A stretch of DNA of 64,000 bases from Sthenelais limicola. Its lineage: Eukaryota > Annelida > Polychaeta > Phyllodocida > Sigalionidae. Positions within the stretch are counted from its first letter, which is position 1, and every line of letters starts with the position of its first letter. This document shows positions 44,100-61,603 of the stretch, one piece after another. The notes under the pieces were generated by a model. It searched no databases and was not told the DNA's origin. It worked only from the letters and a program-made list of their open reading frames with translations. The translations under genes were made by a program, and so were the position numbers. The stretch covers positions 15,249,708 through 15,313,707 of the forward strand of contig OW804094.1 of assembly GCA_942159475.1 (NCBI GenBank), written 5' to 3'.

Positions 44100-44511
44100 T
44101 GTGATGTGTTACTGGAAAATGAGTCACAAGTCGCAAAATTGATATTTTTTAGAAAGGATTTATTCACAAAATCTCCCCTTGTATGAATAATCCCATCTTT
44201 TAGGGGATTAGCGCTTTCAGTCGTATGTATTTGTGTACTAAATTTCAAGACTATTAAATATATTTCTGCTCTTCCAAGGTCATCCTATGGAGTATATTTA
44301 GTTACTTAACTGGTAATTGCCTACCCAGAAATATTGCAAATATTTTCCTTCAAAAATAAAAAGATCAAACCTAAGAAATAGAAATACTTATTAGATGTCC
44401 TAATGTTTGCTATCATTGGAATCCCCCAGATCTCCTCTTTTCAAATACGATATCTCAAAATCCATTTTTTTGCGACTTGTGACTCATTTCTCTGCAACTC
44501 ATCACAAATAT
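44100..44511. mobile_element. Family A TIR element, copy 8
   Basis: GTGATGTGTTACTGGAAAAT ... TTTCTCTGCAACTCATCACA, with TGAGTCACAAGTCGC in both arms. Confidence 0.85.
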
Positions 44512-45056
44512 GGAGTGCCCTCCAAATAATAGAAAGTGATGGCCCGGGAAATAATTTTATTTTCAACGTTTATACTTGGAAAGAAATTAAATCATGGGAT
44601 GATGCCATAGAGGCGTTGCTGAATATACTTCTTTTATAACTCTATGTATATTTTGTACTTTGGATACATGCTTGTCTGTGATAGTTCTTCTACTCGTCAT
44701 AAAGGAAATAGGATTTTAGTTTTCATTGAGGATTACATACTCATATTGTACTTAGCCATTTTCATTAAAAAAAATACATAAAAATGTACAAGTTGTTTCT
44801 TATCTATCTGTCAATGATTTCATGTTCAATTCAAAATGGAAGCTCATTTTCTGCGACTGAAGTCTCACTATAGGCTCGCAGTGCTACTGGCTCAATATAC
44901 CATTAAAATGAATATTACAACTCTCGGAACGTGAGGCCATATATAAGGCTTTGAGGTGACTGAATCTGAAGCTCTTTGGGTAACTTTTCATTGGGCCAAG
45001 ATAATATTACAAGTATAAGCGATTGCAAATTCGGGGGCTGGGGTTGGAGATATAGA

Positions 45057-45198
45057 TGGAACATAACAAGGGAGAAGTCTGTACACTTGTTATTGACCGA
45101 GGGAGTGTAGTGCAGGAAGTTAGAGGGCGTTAGCCCGAGATCTTCCACACTCCCGAGGTCACTAACAAGTGTACAGGCTTCTCCCGAGCTTTGTTCCA
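45057..45198. mobile_element. Foldback element with ~50-bp arms
   Basis: TGGAACATAACAAGGGAGAA ... TTCTCCCGAGCTTTGTTCCA. The inner arms GTACACTTGTTA and TAACAAGTGTAC are perfect. Loop of about 40 bp. Confidence 0.75.
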
Positions 45199-46849
45199 TA
45201 TTTATTACACCCCATTAGTGAATACAAAATATAAATAAATGAAAATAAAATAAGTAATTTCAGTTTTTAGCGGACCTACTTGTTGTATGCGCCAAGGGTG
45301 ACATAATTTACATGTTATGCACCACCTTGACCAAGTGTGACATACAATGCTGAAGGTATAGGCAACTGCAGCACAGAGGTGTAATAAATGGCTGTACACC
45401 TTAATGCTACCATTCTTTTCCTACCCATCTAAAAGTCATTTCAGCTAAACTTACACACTGCTGTTGGTCCAGGGCTCTCGATTTACATTTTGGTGTAAAC
45501 AACAATACTTTACCGCAGTGGTTTCATTTATTTATCACTCGCATTGCCCGTCTTTATTCCATCGGCTTGACTTCAAATTCTTCTTAAAACATATTCTCAT
45601 GGGACAAATTATGAGTGGTTTTAAAAGATTTTACTGGTCGATATAGCCAGGGAGGCATAATAAGAATTATACCTCCCTGATATATCTGATAATGCAGAAT
45701 CTTTAATATGCGAACAGAACTACACAAGAAGCCCATGGTTTTACTGATTTTAATACCCTTTATTAAGAAAACTGTTACATGTCTCTAACACAATCCCCAA
45801 ACTACTGTCTTTCCTTTTCATGAACCCCCAACTCCAACTCATTACCACAGGTCCCACCAAATTCAATATGACCAATGACATTAAAACTTATGAGGAGGGA
45901 GAGAGAAGTAATGATAATACCTGTCCATAATAGCTGGACTGACATACTACTCCAAGACGGTGGGCCTATTGGAACTTTCACTGGGTTACTTTATAAAGTA
46001 TTTACAGTTTAATTAATCATTATTAAGTCATATATTACATATATTAGAACAGCACAACATGCAGTTTTACATCGGTTGTTAGACAGCCGCAGTGCTCTCC
46101 CCAAAACTATGTTACGAAAGGAAAATGTATGTGTATACGTTTGCTATCATGCATTCACCGAAATGTTTAAGTTGCTTCCCTTTCTCAATAACCTTTGAAA
46201 CATTCCCCAGGTCCAGGAGAGCCCTGCATAAGTCATAATCCGCAGTGTGGGGAGAACACTGTGAAGGCAAGCTAATTGTTACTGTCACACATAAATTATA
46301 TTCCCAATCAAGATACTCTTCTTGTCTAGATACTAAGATATATTTTAAAGAGCTTTGATTGGGTTGGAAGGCAAAAATAAATACAGATAAGAGACAGACC
46401 ATCAAATCATGTACAAAGAGGCGTACGCCTGTTGCGCTAAAAGATTGATTAAATTTGAAACCTCCGGGAATTTTTCTTTTTTTTTAAATCTTTTAAAAAA
46501 ATCTTTAAACTGGTTAACAATGTTCCCGGGTGGAGTTTTTTCAATTAGCCCAGTTGTAATAGCTATTTAATGTTCATTACGTTCACAAACTTTATAATCA
46601 TTTTTAAATTCATGAAATGTGTGGAATATCCCAATTGTACAATGTTTTGGGAGGTTAACTTATATCAGAACCCATCTACACTTAAACCTTGTTCTATGAA
46701 ATCACTTCACAGAAATAGCTACAGATATGTCCTCCTGTAATAGTCAATGCCACCTGACAGATATGACTTTTAATCTATCGGACCATAACACCTTTAGAGA
46801 CTTAGTGGTCGCTCCGTTTTTTATTTACATCATTTAGCCACGAGAATTC

Positions 46850-47100
46850 ACAATAGGGCATTTGCAAAGCCGCCGTTTGAGTCTAGATTCACCTGGAATT
46901 ATGGGGACTTGCAATGCATGATATGACTTTTGCAAAGCATGAAACGCCTACAACAGAATCTGTCTTTCTCTCGCAGCTTTCAAAGTATGATTTGCGTCGA
47001 AAGATTGTTAGAAAGATTTCCACAATGCAGCGTACCTGCACAGTGTCTAATGCAAAGCCCCTATTGGCCTGCACAGTGTCTAATGCAAAGCCCCTATTGG
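46850..47100. mobile_element. Family F TIR element, copy 4, with duplicated end
   Basis: Left ACAATAGGGCATTTGCAAAG, right TAATGCAAAGCCCCTATTGG. The right-hand 33 bp occur twice in tandem (47035-47067 and 47068-47100). Confidence 0.7.
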
Positions 47101-48650
47101 CTAAGACCATTTGTAAGACGTTTTAGAGAGGGACAGCGACCCTCGAAGAATCACTTTCACTTATTACAGATATATTTCATTGGAAGTTATACCTATCCGC
47201 AGTGAATATACACAGGTGATGCAAGTATAATAAAATGAAAGGGTCTATGTACATGTTCCAAACATACAATATCAAAAGGAGTTCGAACCATTTTCCCTCC
47301 CAAATAAACCTTTTACGCGGTTACATGTTGCAGTGCCCACTATAACCAAGTCCCATTCACCCAGTTTACTAATATGAACATGTCCCACACCCAATTATAA
47401 GCAGAAGTTACATCTACCGTTCCTTTTTAAAAGAATTATACCGTTAGAACAATTAAGAGTGCAAACTGTACCTCTTCTAAGAAGGAGTGGAAGAAGCCTT
47501 GTCCAGTTTGAACTAGTTCTACAGGTTCATAGCAATCCAGTTTAAAACTTCTATTTGGGAGAGGTGGGAGATACATAGTATGTTAAAGGAGTAGACACAT
47601 GTTTAACCTTTCCCTGATAATTGGCAAAGGACTGGTGTTAAAACATATTCATTAAGTGGAACGATTGAAATCTTACACAGAACTAGTAAAAGACAGTTTT
47701 TGTTAACATGGGCCAATCTCCTAACATAATTTTGGTGAATAACCCGACACCTGTTCCGCAAATATATCTGGCCTTTGATATATATATAAAAGGCGGAGGT
47801 TAATAAAACATATTTCACATCATCTTCAAAAGTAGAGAATCCCTATCGGTGTTGACAAGAAATTTGGGACTATTATCTATCAAAAAAATTTCCTAGCCTG
47901 ACACCAGCGAAGTCTTCCTTGAAACCACAAGCGAAATAGCGCACACCAACCCAGACTATGGAATTATCTGCACAAACCCACTCTACCTTTATGAAAAGGA
48001 ATCCATTTTCACCTATCAAATGCTTCCTCCAAATATGAAGCAAAAAATGAGACAATTAGGAACTAATTAACTTTAAAAAAAAGTAAAATCTACATAAATG
48101 GCACTGTCACTTTACTCATACAACTCAGTATGTCCAACATACAATCTGTTTTGGCACAGCTCGCAATACAATATTCCACATGAAAAGCAGTGTTCGCCTC
48201 AAAAACTTTAAACCTATGAATTTTAACAGTAAGGTAGAAATGACTTGGGTAAAAATTAAAATAAACTGCTAGCATAACAGAAATAAATAACTTCGAATTG
48301 TAGACAAACAAATAAATCTGTTTCTCCTAGCATGAGTTTTACATACGCTCCATACATTATGTCGACACTGAGATTAAATACATTCATCACCTAATTGGAT
48401 TTTTTTCCACCCTTATCTAGCATTGCAAAGATTGTAATCATTAAATCATTCTTAATATCATTCATGATCGTGAACAGCATAACAACAAATCGGGAAAAAC
48501 ATTTTCAACACAAATAAATCTCCTGTGAGATATGTTGAGCAGACAGTGAAAATTATATTCAACAGTGCATTGGAACGAATGTTGGAAATCTAAATAAGAA
48601 AAAAAAAGAGGTTCTGGTCCGATGTTGTCTCAGTGACCGAAATCCACTTA

Positions 48651-53073
<4,423 letters not shown>

Positions 53074-53512
53074 TGTGAAAAATTTTCCTTTGGTTTTCTC
53101 CGGTCTCGCAGCCAACAAATCAACTCTCCCGATTATCGCCCAAGGTTGCTACGATGAATATAAATTGTATATGAAGAAGTATAATTTAATGTCTTTTTCC
53201 GGTATACATTGGTGTTTTTCAGAACTTTATATATTAGAATAAATATCAAAATTAATACAACGGTTTTATACCCAGAAACTGCGATATATCTTTAAAATTA
53301 TTTTATCCCTAGAAGATTTACTGACGTGAGACCTTATTGCCAACCTCGCATCCGCAAAATACGTGCAGGAGGTTGAGTTGGAGAAAACACGGTGTTCGTT
53401 TTCATTCAATTCTTTCTATCTCTTTTTCATCCAGCGACCATCTCAAACTTTATTGTATGGTCCTTCTAAACGAGATCGTTTTGGTCCGGGAAAAGGTCGT
53501 AGAGGTCCAACC
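53074..53512. promoter_or_regulatory. Shared intergenic/5' region between divergent TEX261 and RNF139
   Basis: Only 439 bp separate the two start codons, which read away from each other, so transcription start sites and 5' UTRs must lie within or overlap this interval unless upstream exons exist. I see no TATA box in a clear position. A bidirectional promoter is inferred from geometry only. Confidence 0.5.
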
Positions 53513-53681
53513 ATGTCATGGCATGTGAGCCTTGTCCGAATCTTTGACATTGTGCTTAGAGCACCAGCCCTATTTGTTATGGACTCACTTCTGAACCAGA
53601 CGTTTATTTTCCCTTGGATGCCAGATGATTTACCCATTTTCAGCGCTGCTTTCCTGGCTTGGATGTTCATTATCTGTTTGT
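53513..53681 (+). CDS. RNF139: RNF139 exon 1 (residues 1-56)
   Basis: 169 nt; MSWHVSLVRIFDIVLRAPAL, then FVMDSLLNQTF and a first hydrophobic helix. Donor GTAAGT at 53682. The frame is open upstream but has no other ATG back to 53363. Confidence 0.88.
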
Positions 53682-56622
53682 GTAAGTATTGTATCTACCT
53701 TTACATTTTATTTTTGGGAAATTACAGGTGCAGAGTAATTAGTATTCTTACGTCACCTCTGGGTGTGTTCTGTCAAACATGAAAGTAATTAACGTCAGTG
53801 GAGAATGATGGGAGGGTTTCGCTTGGAATGTTGTCAGAAACAAGACCACTAGTACTAGAGAATAATATGTATTGTTGTCAATATTGTATAACATTCACCT
53901 TGCGGATAATTATCATTACATCATGCAAACGTAAATATGACGTAGGCTTAGATCTAAATGAACAAACACCTAGAACAAGAACCTAGGTAGGCCTACTACT
54001 CTAGCCTAAGTCTAGGTAACCTACCAGCGGGCCTACCAGGTTACCGTTCCTGTTCCTGAAAACCAACCAGTGAAATGTTAGTTATCGCTATCAATAATCT
54101 ATGCTATAAATTTCTCATTCACCATTTCATTGTAATACCAACCCTATTCTTTCATGAAATTCTGTGTGTAAGTCTTATCAAATATTCACATTTTCACAAT
54201 TTAAACTAAAAGTCGAACATTGAGCTCTGGAATCAACTTTGTATTGTCGAACTGAAACCTGTTATCATTAAAAAGCTCTGCATTTCATTGTAGGGTAATA
54301 TCTCACCTGTTAAAAATCTCAATATTTCTGTCACCCCCTCAAATGCTCATCCATTGGCTCACCTGATCTGTGTCCTAATTCTCGAGTTTTCAAAAGAAAA
54401 TTATTTCAGAGTTCATTTTAAAAATAGACTTTTGATATATTCAGCTACAGCTGTTTCCATGAACCACAAGCACCAGTATAATATCTTCATGGAATTTAAA
54501 TTAAATTATGTAACCATGAACCAATTTTATAAGGTACCCATATGATATCTTCATGGAATTTCATTTAAATTAACGCTTATGTAACCAACGTAAATGTCAA
54601 TCCCTCTAATCTGTATACTATTGGATAATTGCCTTAGTTGGTGTTGCTGTCTAGCATCAAAGATAGCCTACATTCCAAAGAAAAAATTGTAACTGTCCTA
54701 TGTTATATGATTCATCAATTTAAACTCGTGTATTTTTTCATGAGCTATTGAATGTTTACTTTCTAGGTTTCTTCGCTGCTCTTGTAGTCTTCCTATTACC
54801 CACAAAACAGATACTGGACATCTATGGCATATTTCTCTCAACATTCGTCCTCTGGTTCTCCTACTGGTTCAACCAAAATTATGTGCTACTCGGGGCCTCG
54901 GACCAAGGTGTTGATGGGGAAGGAGCAGCTGAAGACGGTGAAATGACCGGTATGATATCAACCTACCAGCAAAGATTTTTAGGCAATATACTGGCTCAGG
55001 TAGCTATGGCGTTCAGCTACAACAGCTTTCGTCTTGAGTCTGCTTGGAGTTCAAGAACACCCTATGTTCAAAACATCATGGGGAAGTTCCGGGCTGGCAC
55101 ATATTTCTGCTTGCTTCAGCCCATCATATGGAGGATGGTAGGATTGTCAAGACAATACTTGAAGCTTGTGCCGCTCTTCTCAGTTCTTGCCATCGCTTTG
55201 GAGCTGGTCGCTACGATCGCCTTGCAGTCTAAATCTATTATGCTCTGGTTCAAGAGATGCTACCTTACAGCTAAATATTCCCTGCGTACGTACGGTATTC
55301 AGGCTTTCCTGGAGACCCAATGGATAAGGCTGCATGTGCCGAGTGTCCTCAGAGTGTTTTGGATCACTCGAGTTGTTTACCACCTGACGTACCTCACAGT
55401 ATTAAAGATCACTGTTAACTCAGAACTAAGGGAGTTCAATGGAGTCACTCTGGAGGATGCCCTTGATATAATAAAGCAAGTAGGCATCCATGGATGTGAG
55501 ACAACAGTGGCTCTACTTGGCATGACAAGCATCGTCTCCTACTTTACTCACTACATAGGCCTACTCATGGCTTGGTTCATCGGCTCTACCAATGAAGAGG
55601 ACAGGAATATGGGCACAGTGTCAGCCATTTTGTTCTTCATCCTTGCCCTGCAAACTGGTCTGACGAGTCTAGATGCAGACCAAAGACTCATCAGACTCTA
55701 CCGCAACTTCTGTTTGTTATCCACCGCCATTCTCCACTTCATTCACACCATGGTCAACCCTTTGTTAATGAACCTCAGCGCATCACACTTTGGCTCCTGG
55801 TCCAGACATGCCAGGGTGCTTTTAATGTGTGCTTTCCTTATACTTTTCCCCTCGTGGTTCCTCACCTATTTGTGGGCAAGGCACCCCATTAGTACCTGGC
55901 TCCTAGCTGTGACAGCCTTTAGTGTAGAAGTCATCATAAAAGTTATTATTTCATTATTGGTGTACCTTCTTTTCATGACAGACGCCTACCACGATACCTT
56001 CTGGGAGAAACTAGATGACTATGTGTACTATATAAAATCAACTGGCAACACTATAGAATTCACCTTTGGCATATTCCTATTCGGGAATGGTGCATGGATT
56101 ATGATATTTGAATCAGGAGGGGCTATACGGGCCGCCATGATGCTTATCCATGCCTATTTTAACATCTGGGTGCAAGCTAAGGATGGCTGGAAAGTCTTCA
56201 TCAAGCGCAGAACAGCAGTGAATAAAATAAACTCATTGCCTCAGGCGACTGAGCACGAACTCCGAGAGCACAACGATGTCTGTGCTATCTGTTACCAAGA
56301 ACTCGCATTGGCACGAGTGACTCGCTGCAAGCATATGTTCCACGGCGTGTGCTTGCGTAAGTGGCTGTACGTGCAAGACACTTGCCCCCTCTGTCATAAA
56401 CTCATTTACACCCCGGACAACCCAGAGACCGAAGTGGAGGAGAATGGGAACGAGTTAATAGGGAATAATGTTAATAACATCGTAGGAGAAAACATCGTAG
56501 CCAACGGTGGTGAAATGTTAGGGAGGGATGGCATTGTAGAACAGGACCAACCTCATATCAACAATGTGATCCAAGTTAATCATAATAATCATCAAAATGC
56601 ATTTCGCCCACATCAAGATTGA
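53513..56622 (+). CDS. RNF139: RNF139/TRC8, ER-membrane RING-H2 E3 ubiquitin ligase, 2 exons, 674 aa
   Basis: Exon 1 (53513-53681, phase 1 out) and exon 2 (54767-56622) give 2025 nt. Many hydrophobic spans (about residues 15-540) form the TRC8 multi-pass region that includes the sterol-sensing part. Orthologue landmarks: VLRVFWITRV, FFILALQTGL, LLMNLSASHFGSW, EKLDDYVYYIKSTG, KINSLP. A RING-H2 follows at about 562-599, C-x2-C-x11-C-x-H-x2-H-x2-C-x10-C-x2-C, with RKWLYVQDTCPLC. The tail is Asn/Glu-rich. Human RNF139 is 664 aa; these motifs favour it over its paralogue RNF145. The ligase acts in the ER membrane on proteins linked to sterol sensing and ER-associated degradation. The start has a good context (CCAACCATGT). 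Confidence 0.96.
54767..56622 (+). CDS. RNF139: RNF139 exon 2 (residues 57-674)
   Basis: 1856 nt after acceptor TTTCTAG, phase 1 in; carries nearly all membrane helices, the RING-H2 and the stop TGA at 56620. A single large exon for almost the whole protein is usual for this gene. Confidence 0.95.
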
Positions 56623-58616
56623 TAGGACCGTGTCTATATAATTCCTAGTGACAGGGATACAGCAGCTTGTTCATTCTGTATGCAGGGGCGGGTCCAACAG
56701 AGGCATTTAGGATAGCATACTCTGAAATTCCCCCCAAAAAATCATTATCTAAATTGTTACTTAATTATATTTTCTAAATTGTTAATATATTTTTTAATGT
56801 AATTGACCAGCTTTACACGGATTCCTTCTGGAAAATCACACTAAACCGTAAATGCTTTGCAATTTTCAAAATGATATCCATCTTCTTTTCAGGAATATCT
56901 ATAATACTAGGATATAATATTGTGTAAAGGCATGATTTCCTTATAATTGCGGGACTTCACTTAATTTTGGTTCATGCCTATGTTTTTACCCCCCACCCCC
57001 CACCCCTTCCCCCAACGAAATTGGACTCGCCTTCTCTGTGTATTGCAACATGAAATGAATTTCTTAATATGCGTTCCCTGCTTATTTTGAAAAGATTTTA
57101 TATTCTTTAACTTGTTATTTTCAATCATTTTATATTTAGCAATACTTTTTAGCAATAATTGAGAGGAGGGGATTTTATATAGAATGATTCCAATATCGTT
57201 TCCCCATTTATCTTCGGTGCTTCATTTTATGGAATGCACGTTGAATTATTGTTAAAGATAACTTTGGTTATCTAAGTATCTGAAAATTCATTTAGATTCC
57301 CATCTATCATTTGTATTTTTCAAAAATATTGGGTAGCACGGTGATTTATTTTTTTTATTCGATATTTTACCGTAATGTAAATTATTGATTGTTGGAGGAT
57401 AAAATGGAATATTTTGATACTTGATTGTTTTAATCCAATATAACCAAGGTGATGCCAATCATTTTAATAGTGAAAAATTAAGAAATCCAGCAAATTTAGC
57501 TGGGAACGCATATTCAATCACTCAACTATTTAGCACTAATGTGTATGAGCAAGCCACAAACCGGTTTTGAGATTCGTCATTGTTTAAATCAATTATTTAT
57601 TTTGCTTCTTATCTCATGGAAGAAATAGTGTGATAACATAGATAAACCACGCTTTAAGATGGTACAGAATTTGCATTAATTATATTAAAGGGTTGCTACG
57701 GTTGTTGACATCCAATGGTTTTATATTTGTGAGTTGCAATTCGCCAGAATATAGAATATTATATATGCCTAACTTCATGCTCTTTTTTCTACTGGTAAAT
57801 ATGAATGGTGAATGTGACGTCCAACCAGTTAAATGTAGGGAAGGCGTTAGGTGCTTCTTTCTGTGTTTTAAAACAATGAAATAATCACGTATTCGTATTG
57901 AGGTATCATTCCCTTGCACAATCTGCCCATGATATTGGCTTTCTTGAACTATGGGCAGGTTATGTTTGACTCTTATCACTTTTATATCATAGTAATTTCT
58001 ATTTATTTTTTATTTTTTTTAAGTTGGATTTTATGGTAATCTATTTAAGATTCCTGGCGAGTTTCTGCACCATATGTATCAAATTAAAAAAAAATCTTTA
58101 ACCTATTATCCATGAATATTTCACATGCATACTAACCCAACAAATATCGGCTACGAGATCGTCTTTTGTGTATTATTTTAACCTATTGGATATGAACTAT
58201 TGAAAACAAAATAGTTTATCCAAAATTTGATGACGGTAGTGCTGATTTTCTATTTTCTGAATTGACTTGCTTCAATTCGTTCAGATTGTGGATCATAACA
58301 TTCATGGAATGCCAGACTTCAGTATTGTGTAAATATTATGTGTGTACGTGTTAACAGATGCTAGTGATGTTATATGGGAAGGAAACAGAGGAGTGTGTCC
58401 GTGTTTGGAGTAATGTTATAAGAAGAAATAAATGCACAACTTTCTGCACGTGGTAAATATATATGTATCTAGAAGCGGGTTTCGAATAATCCTTAGCTTT
58501 TTCTGTTGAGGAATTCAACGGCGATTTTATAAAATATATACAATCGGTATTAAAAACCATGAACAATTATAGCAAAAGGATTAAAGTGAGGTTTAAGAAT
58601 TACTTGTTTAATTCAA

Positions 58617-59069
58617 CAGGGTCTTCGCGGGACCTTGGAAAACCTTGAATTTGGAAAAACAAATCCAAGGCCTGGAGTAGCTTTGAAAACAATCAGATTG
58701 GTTTAGCGGCCTCGAAACTGATCAATTTGGCCTTGAAAATATTTACAATAGGCCTTGAAAATGTCCTGTATTCTGCCACCCCCGACCGGCTGGGGTGATA
58801 CCAACCAATTAATTAGGAGAATTGCACATTTTTACTTGTCATTTAATGGTCATATTTACTCTCCTGCCAAAATAATTCGGAGACTTGATATTGCTTCAGT
58901 TATGAAGGTGTAATGGTCATGGTTAATATTGCTTCATATGCACCAATTCATCATTCAGTGCTCCTATATAGTTCTGGTGGAAAATGGGCTTTTTAAAAAA
59001 AAGGAAAATGGGCTAAAGTCGGACTGGAAAATCCTTGAAATTAATGCCACCAAACCTGCGGAGACCCTG
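58617..59069. mobile_element. hAT-like non-autonomous TIR element
   Basis: Left CAGGGTCTTCGCGGGACCTT, right CAAACCTGCGGAGACCCTG, 453 bp. CAGGGTCTCCGC-type ends are common among hAT-related elements. I found no clean 8-bp target duplication. Confidence 0.65.
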
Positions 59070-59327
59070 AAGTATTCTCGATATTGCAATTGATAGAAGT
59101 TTTAAATATTTGTGAAATGTACTAAATTGTGCTAAGACACTTGATTATACATATATCTTGATGGTCTGTCCCGCACACATTATACCGGTATGCACTATTT
59201 TCTTCCATTTCTTTATCACGATATGTTATATAACATAGCGAATCTATTATTGTCCTACAATGTGGTTATTTATCCTATGTCGGTACAGGGAGGCAAGTTA
59301 TCACTTAGAGTAGAATCAAGAGTAAAT

Positions 59328-59563
59328 GGGTAAGATTTTCAGAAAATGTACAATTGGCAGCTCTACACATTTATGAGATTCTCCTGAATTTGGCTGAAAA
59401 ATGAAGAATACCGGGTATATCTGAGTATATTTGGTATCACATTGATATAAAGTATCAGTTCTGTTATGTTAAACTGCATTTTGAAGCTCATTTTTGTCTT
59501 AAATGTGGGTTGTTTGAGAGGATTGGTGAAGGCGAATTGAACATTTTCTAAAAATCTGACCCA
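59328..59563 (+). mobile_element. Family D TIR element, copy 5
   Basis: GGGTAAGATTTTCAGAAAAT ... CATTTTCTAAAAATCTGACC, 236 bp, same orientation as copy 1 and very similar inside (AATACCGGGTATATCTGAGT). Confidence 0.85.
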
Positions 59564-61603
59564 AATATAGAATATATCAGAATAGATGTACATAGTGCTC
59601 TGTATCATCTGCCTCTGCCGGTTAGAGGCATTTGTCTTATAAATAAACACGTTTTTTGCATTTTTTTATCACTTCTATGTAGATGCCCTTGGACTGGCAT
59701 GGTTTTAGATACTATTGCAAACTCTACCGGTGATTAAGATGTAAAAAATAACCAAGAGAATTACAATCTTAGATGATAACTGATTTTAGAGAGTGCATGA
59801 ATATATTTTTCACCGAACACATTGATGTGCAATTTAATCTAGATTCTGTATATGTATAGGTGTGGCCAATATAATTTCAAGACTTGCTGCATTTTGTGCT
59901 TAATAATAATACTATTAAGATAATTGTAATCATCATACTGATAATAGTAAGATATGAAAGAGATCTATGTAAATGTCTGGGTTTCTCCCATCGGAGATGT
60001 ATTAAAAATACTTCATTGATTGTAACTGTCAAGCATCTATGCTGTGATAATATTAAATGGTTCAGTACAACTGGTGTGTCGGTGCAAATGTGATGATATT
60101 GTGATGGGATGTATACATAGAAAAGCTGTTGATCGGTTTTGCGCGTGATTTCTCTGTAATCAGATTAATAAAACCCCTTAGAGAAATGTTCACAGAAAGG
60201 TCATGATTCATATCATCAATGCCATGTAAAGACTTATAGAATTTGCTGCTCCCTTTGAGCTTAACGTTTAAATATGACCCTATATCACCCTGCTTTCCTG
60301 TCAGTCCTGCAATATTTGTGAGTAATGAAATAAAGTTGATTCCCTCGATAAAAACCCACGTTAGTAAAAATCAGTTTTTACATTCAAGAAGAAGAATCAC
60401 TGATGCTGTTTATTGGGGATTTATTTTAGTGGTTTCATTCCACGAAACTTCATTCCTGTATCGATATTGTGAGGGTTTTAATATTGAAAGAGATCATTAC
60501 TGATTAGAATCCCCCATGTGTCGTATATCCTGAATGATCTAGGAAAAAAAACTGAACCCTTTATTTTGATTTGATTTTGATTCAATGTATTAGAGATATT
60601 TCAATTTGAGAGAAATCTTTGAATGTGATTGCCCGAAAAAAAAACCATGGGCATCATCCTGCCTATATGCATATATTACGCGATTATATCGTTTAATTTT
60701 AAATCTAACGCACAGGACTTGGACATTATTCGGAGATATCCAAATATTGGAACTCTTCAGAAGAGCATCTTCCACTTACATTTAGTACACTTGTTTTAAT
60801 GCATTTTTATGGGAGTCACTTTCCCTGTTACTTTAATTTATGTATACGATGTTACGCGAACACTACGTACACCCAAAGGCAAGTTGCATTGACGTCCGCT
60901 TGTTTGGAATGGATTTTTATGGAATTATTTGTTCCCTGTCCAAATTATTACTCAGCATATAACTGCATCAGTGAAAAGATTACCGGTAGCTTACTTTTTA
61001 GCTAAGATAAAATATTTCTATTTTCCAATATAAAATAAGATGAGGAATATAGGCTAAATATGTTTTGTAATAATTCTGACTTTGTACAATCCCAATATTC
61101 ATTGCAAATATAGATTTAAATACGTGTCCGTGCAACTTGTCTGTTGTTTCACTATTACCATAATAGCTGTCAATAGTGAGATTCATTATTCATGCAAAAT
61201 GTCTGTTATGGAAATCATTATCCACGTGTATTCTATGTAAATCATCTAGGAAATGTATCGTTAATAAAAAACATACCTATTTAATCTTTTGTTTGACTTT
61301 ATTATACATCATTTTTTTTCACGGACTTTTTCGAAGTTTTTATTTGACATTTCTTGTCATTAAATGTATGAGATTCCCCGTGTATGAATTAAAATTATAA
61401 ATGCTACAACTGAAAATTAATTTCTAGAGTCTAGAGTCTGTGCTATATCAAATGATACAATGTATCGCATATGTTTTGAAATGGATATTATATTTCGTGG
61501 CCTCGTTGAGGGGAAATTTATAGGATTCCTTCAACAGAATAATTAAATGATTTCTTTTTCACGTTTTAGAGTAGTTTTCGGCGGTAGATATTCTGTTGAT
61601 ACA

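Larger units (their letters stand above)
42581..48650. other. Region between the EVC2-like and TEX261 genes
   Basis: No exon that I can support. The left part should contain the EVC2-like 3' UTR, but I see no well-placed AATAAA near the stop. On the minus strand an AATAAA (complement of TTTATT near 45762-45767) could end a ~2.9-kb TEX261 3' UTR; this is a guess. Repeats fill much of the rest. Confidence 0.45.
56623..61603. other. Region downstream of RNF139
   Basis: About 5 kb without a supported gene. The AT-rich character fits a long RNF139 3' UTR, with AATAAA-like signals near 58425, 59640 and 60168, none decisive. It contains a hAT-like TIR element and a family D copy. Confidence 0.5.

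Noticed and set aside
53363..53512. Upstream extension of the RNF139 exon 1 frame
   Set aside because: It has no ATG, only a GTG start, and related proteins begin near the MSWH position.
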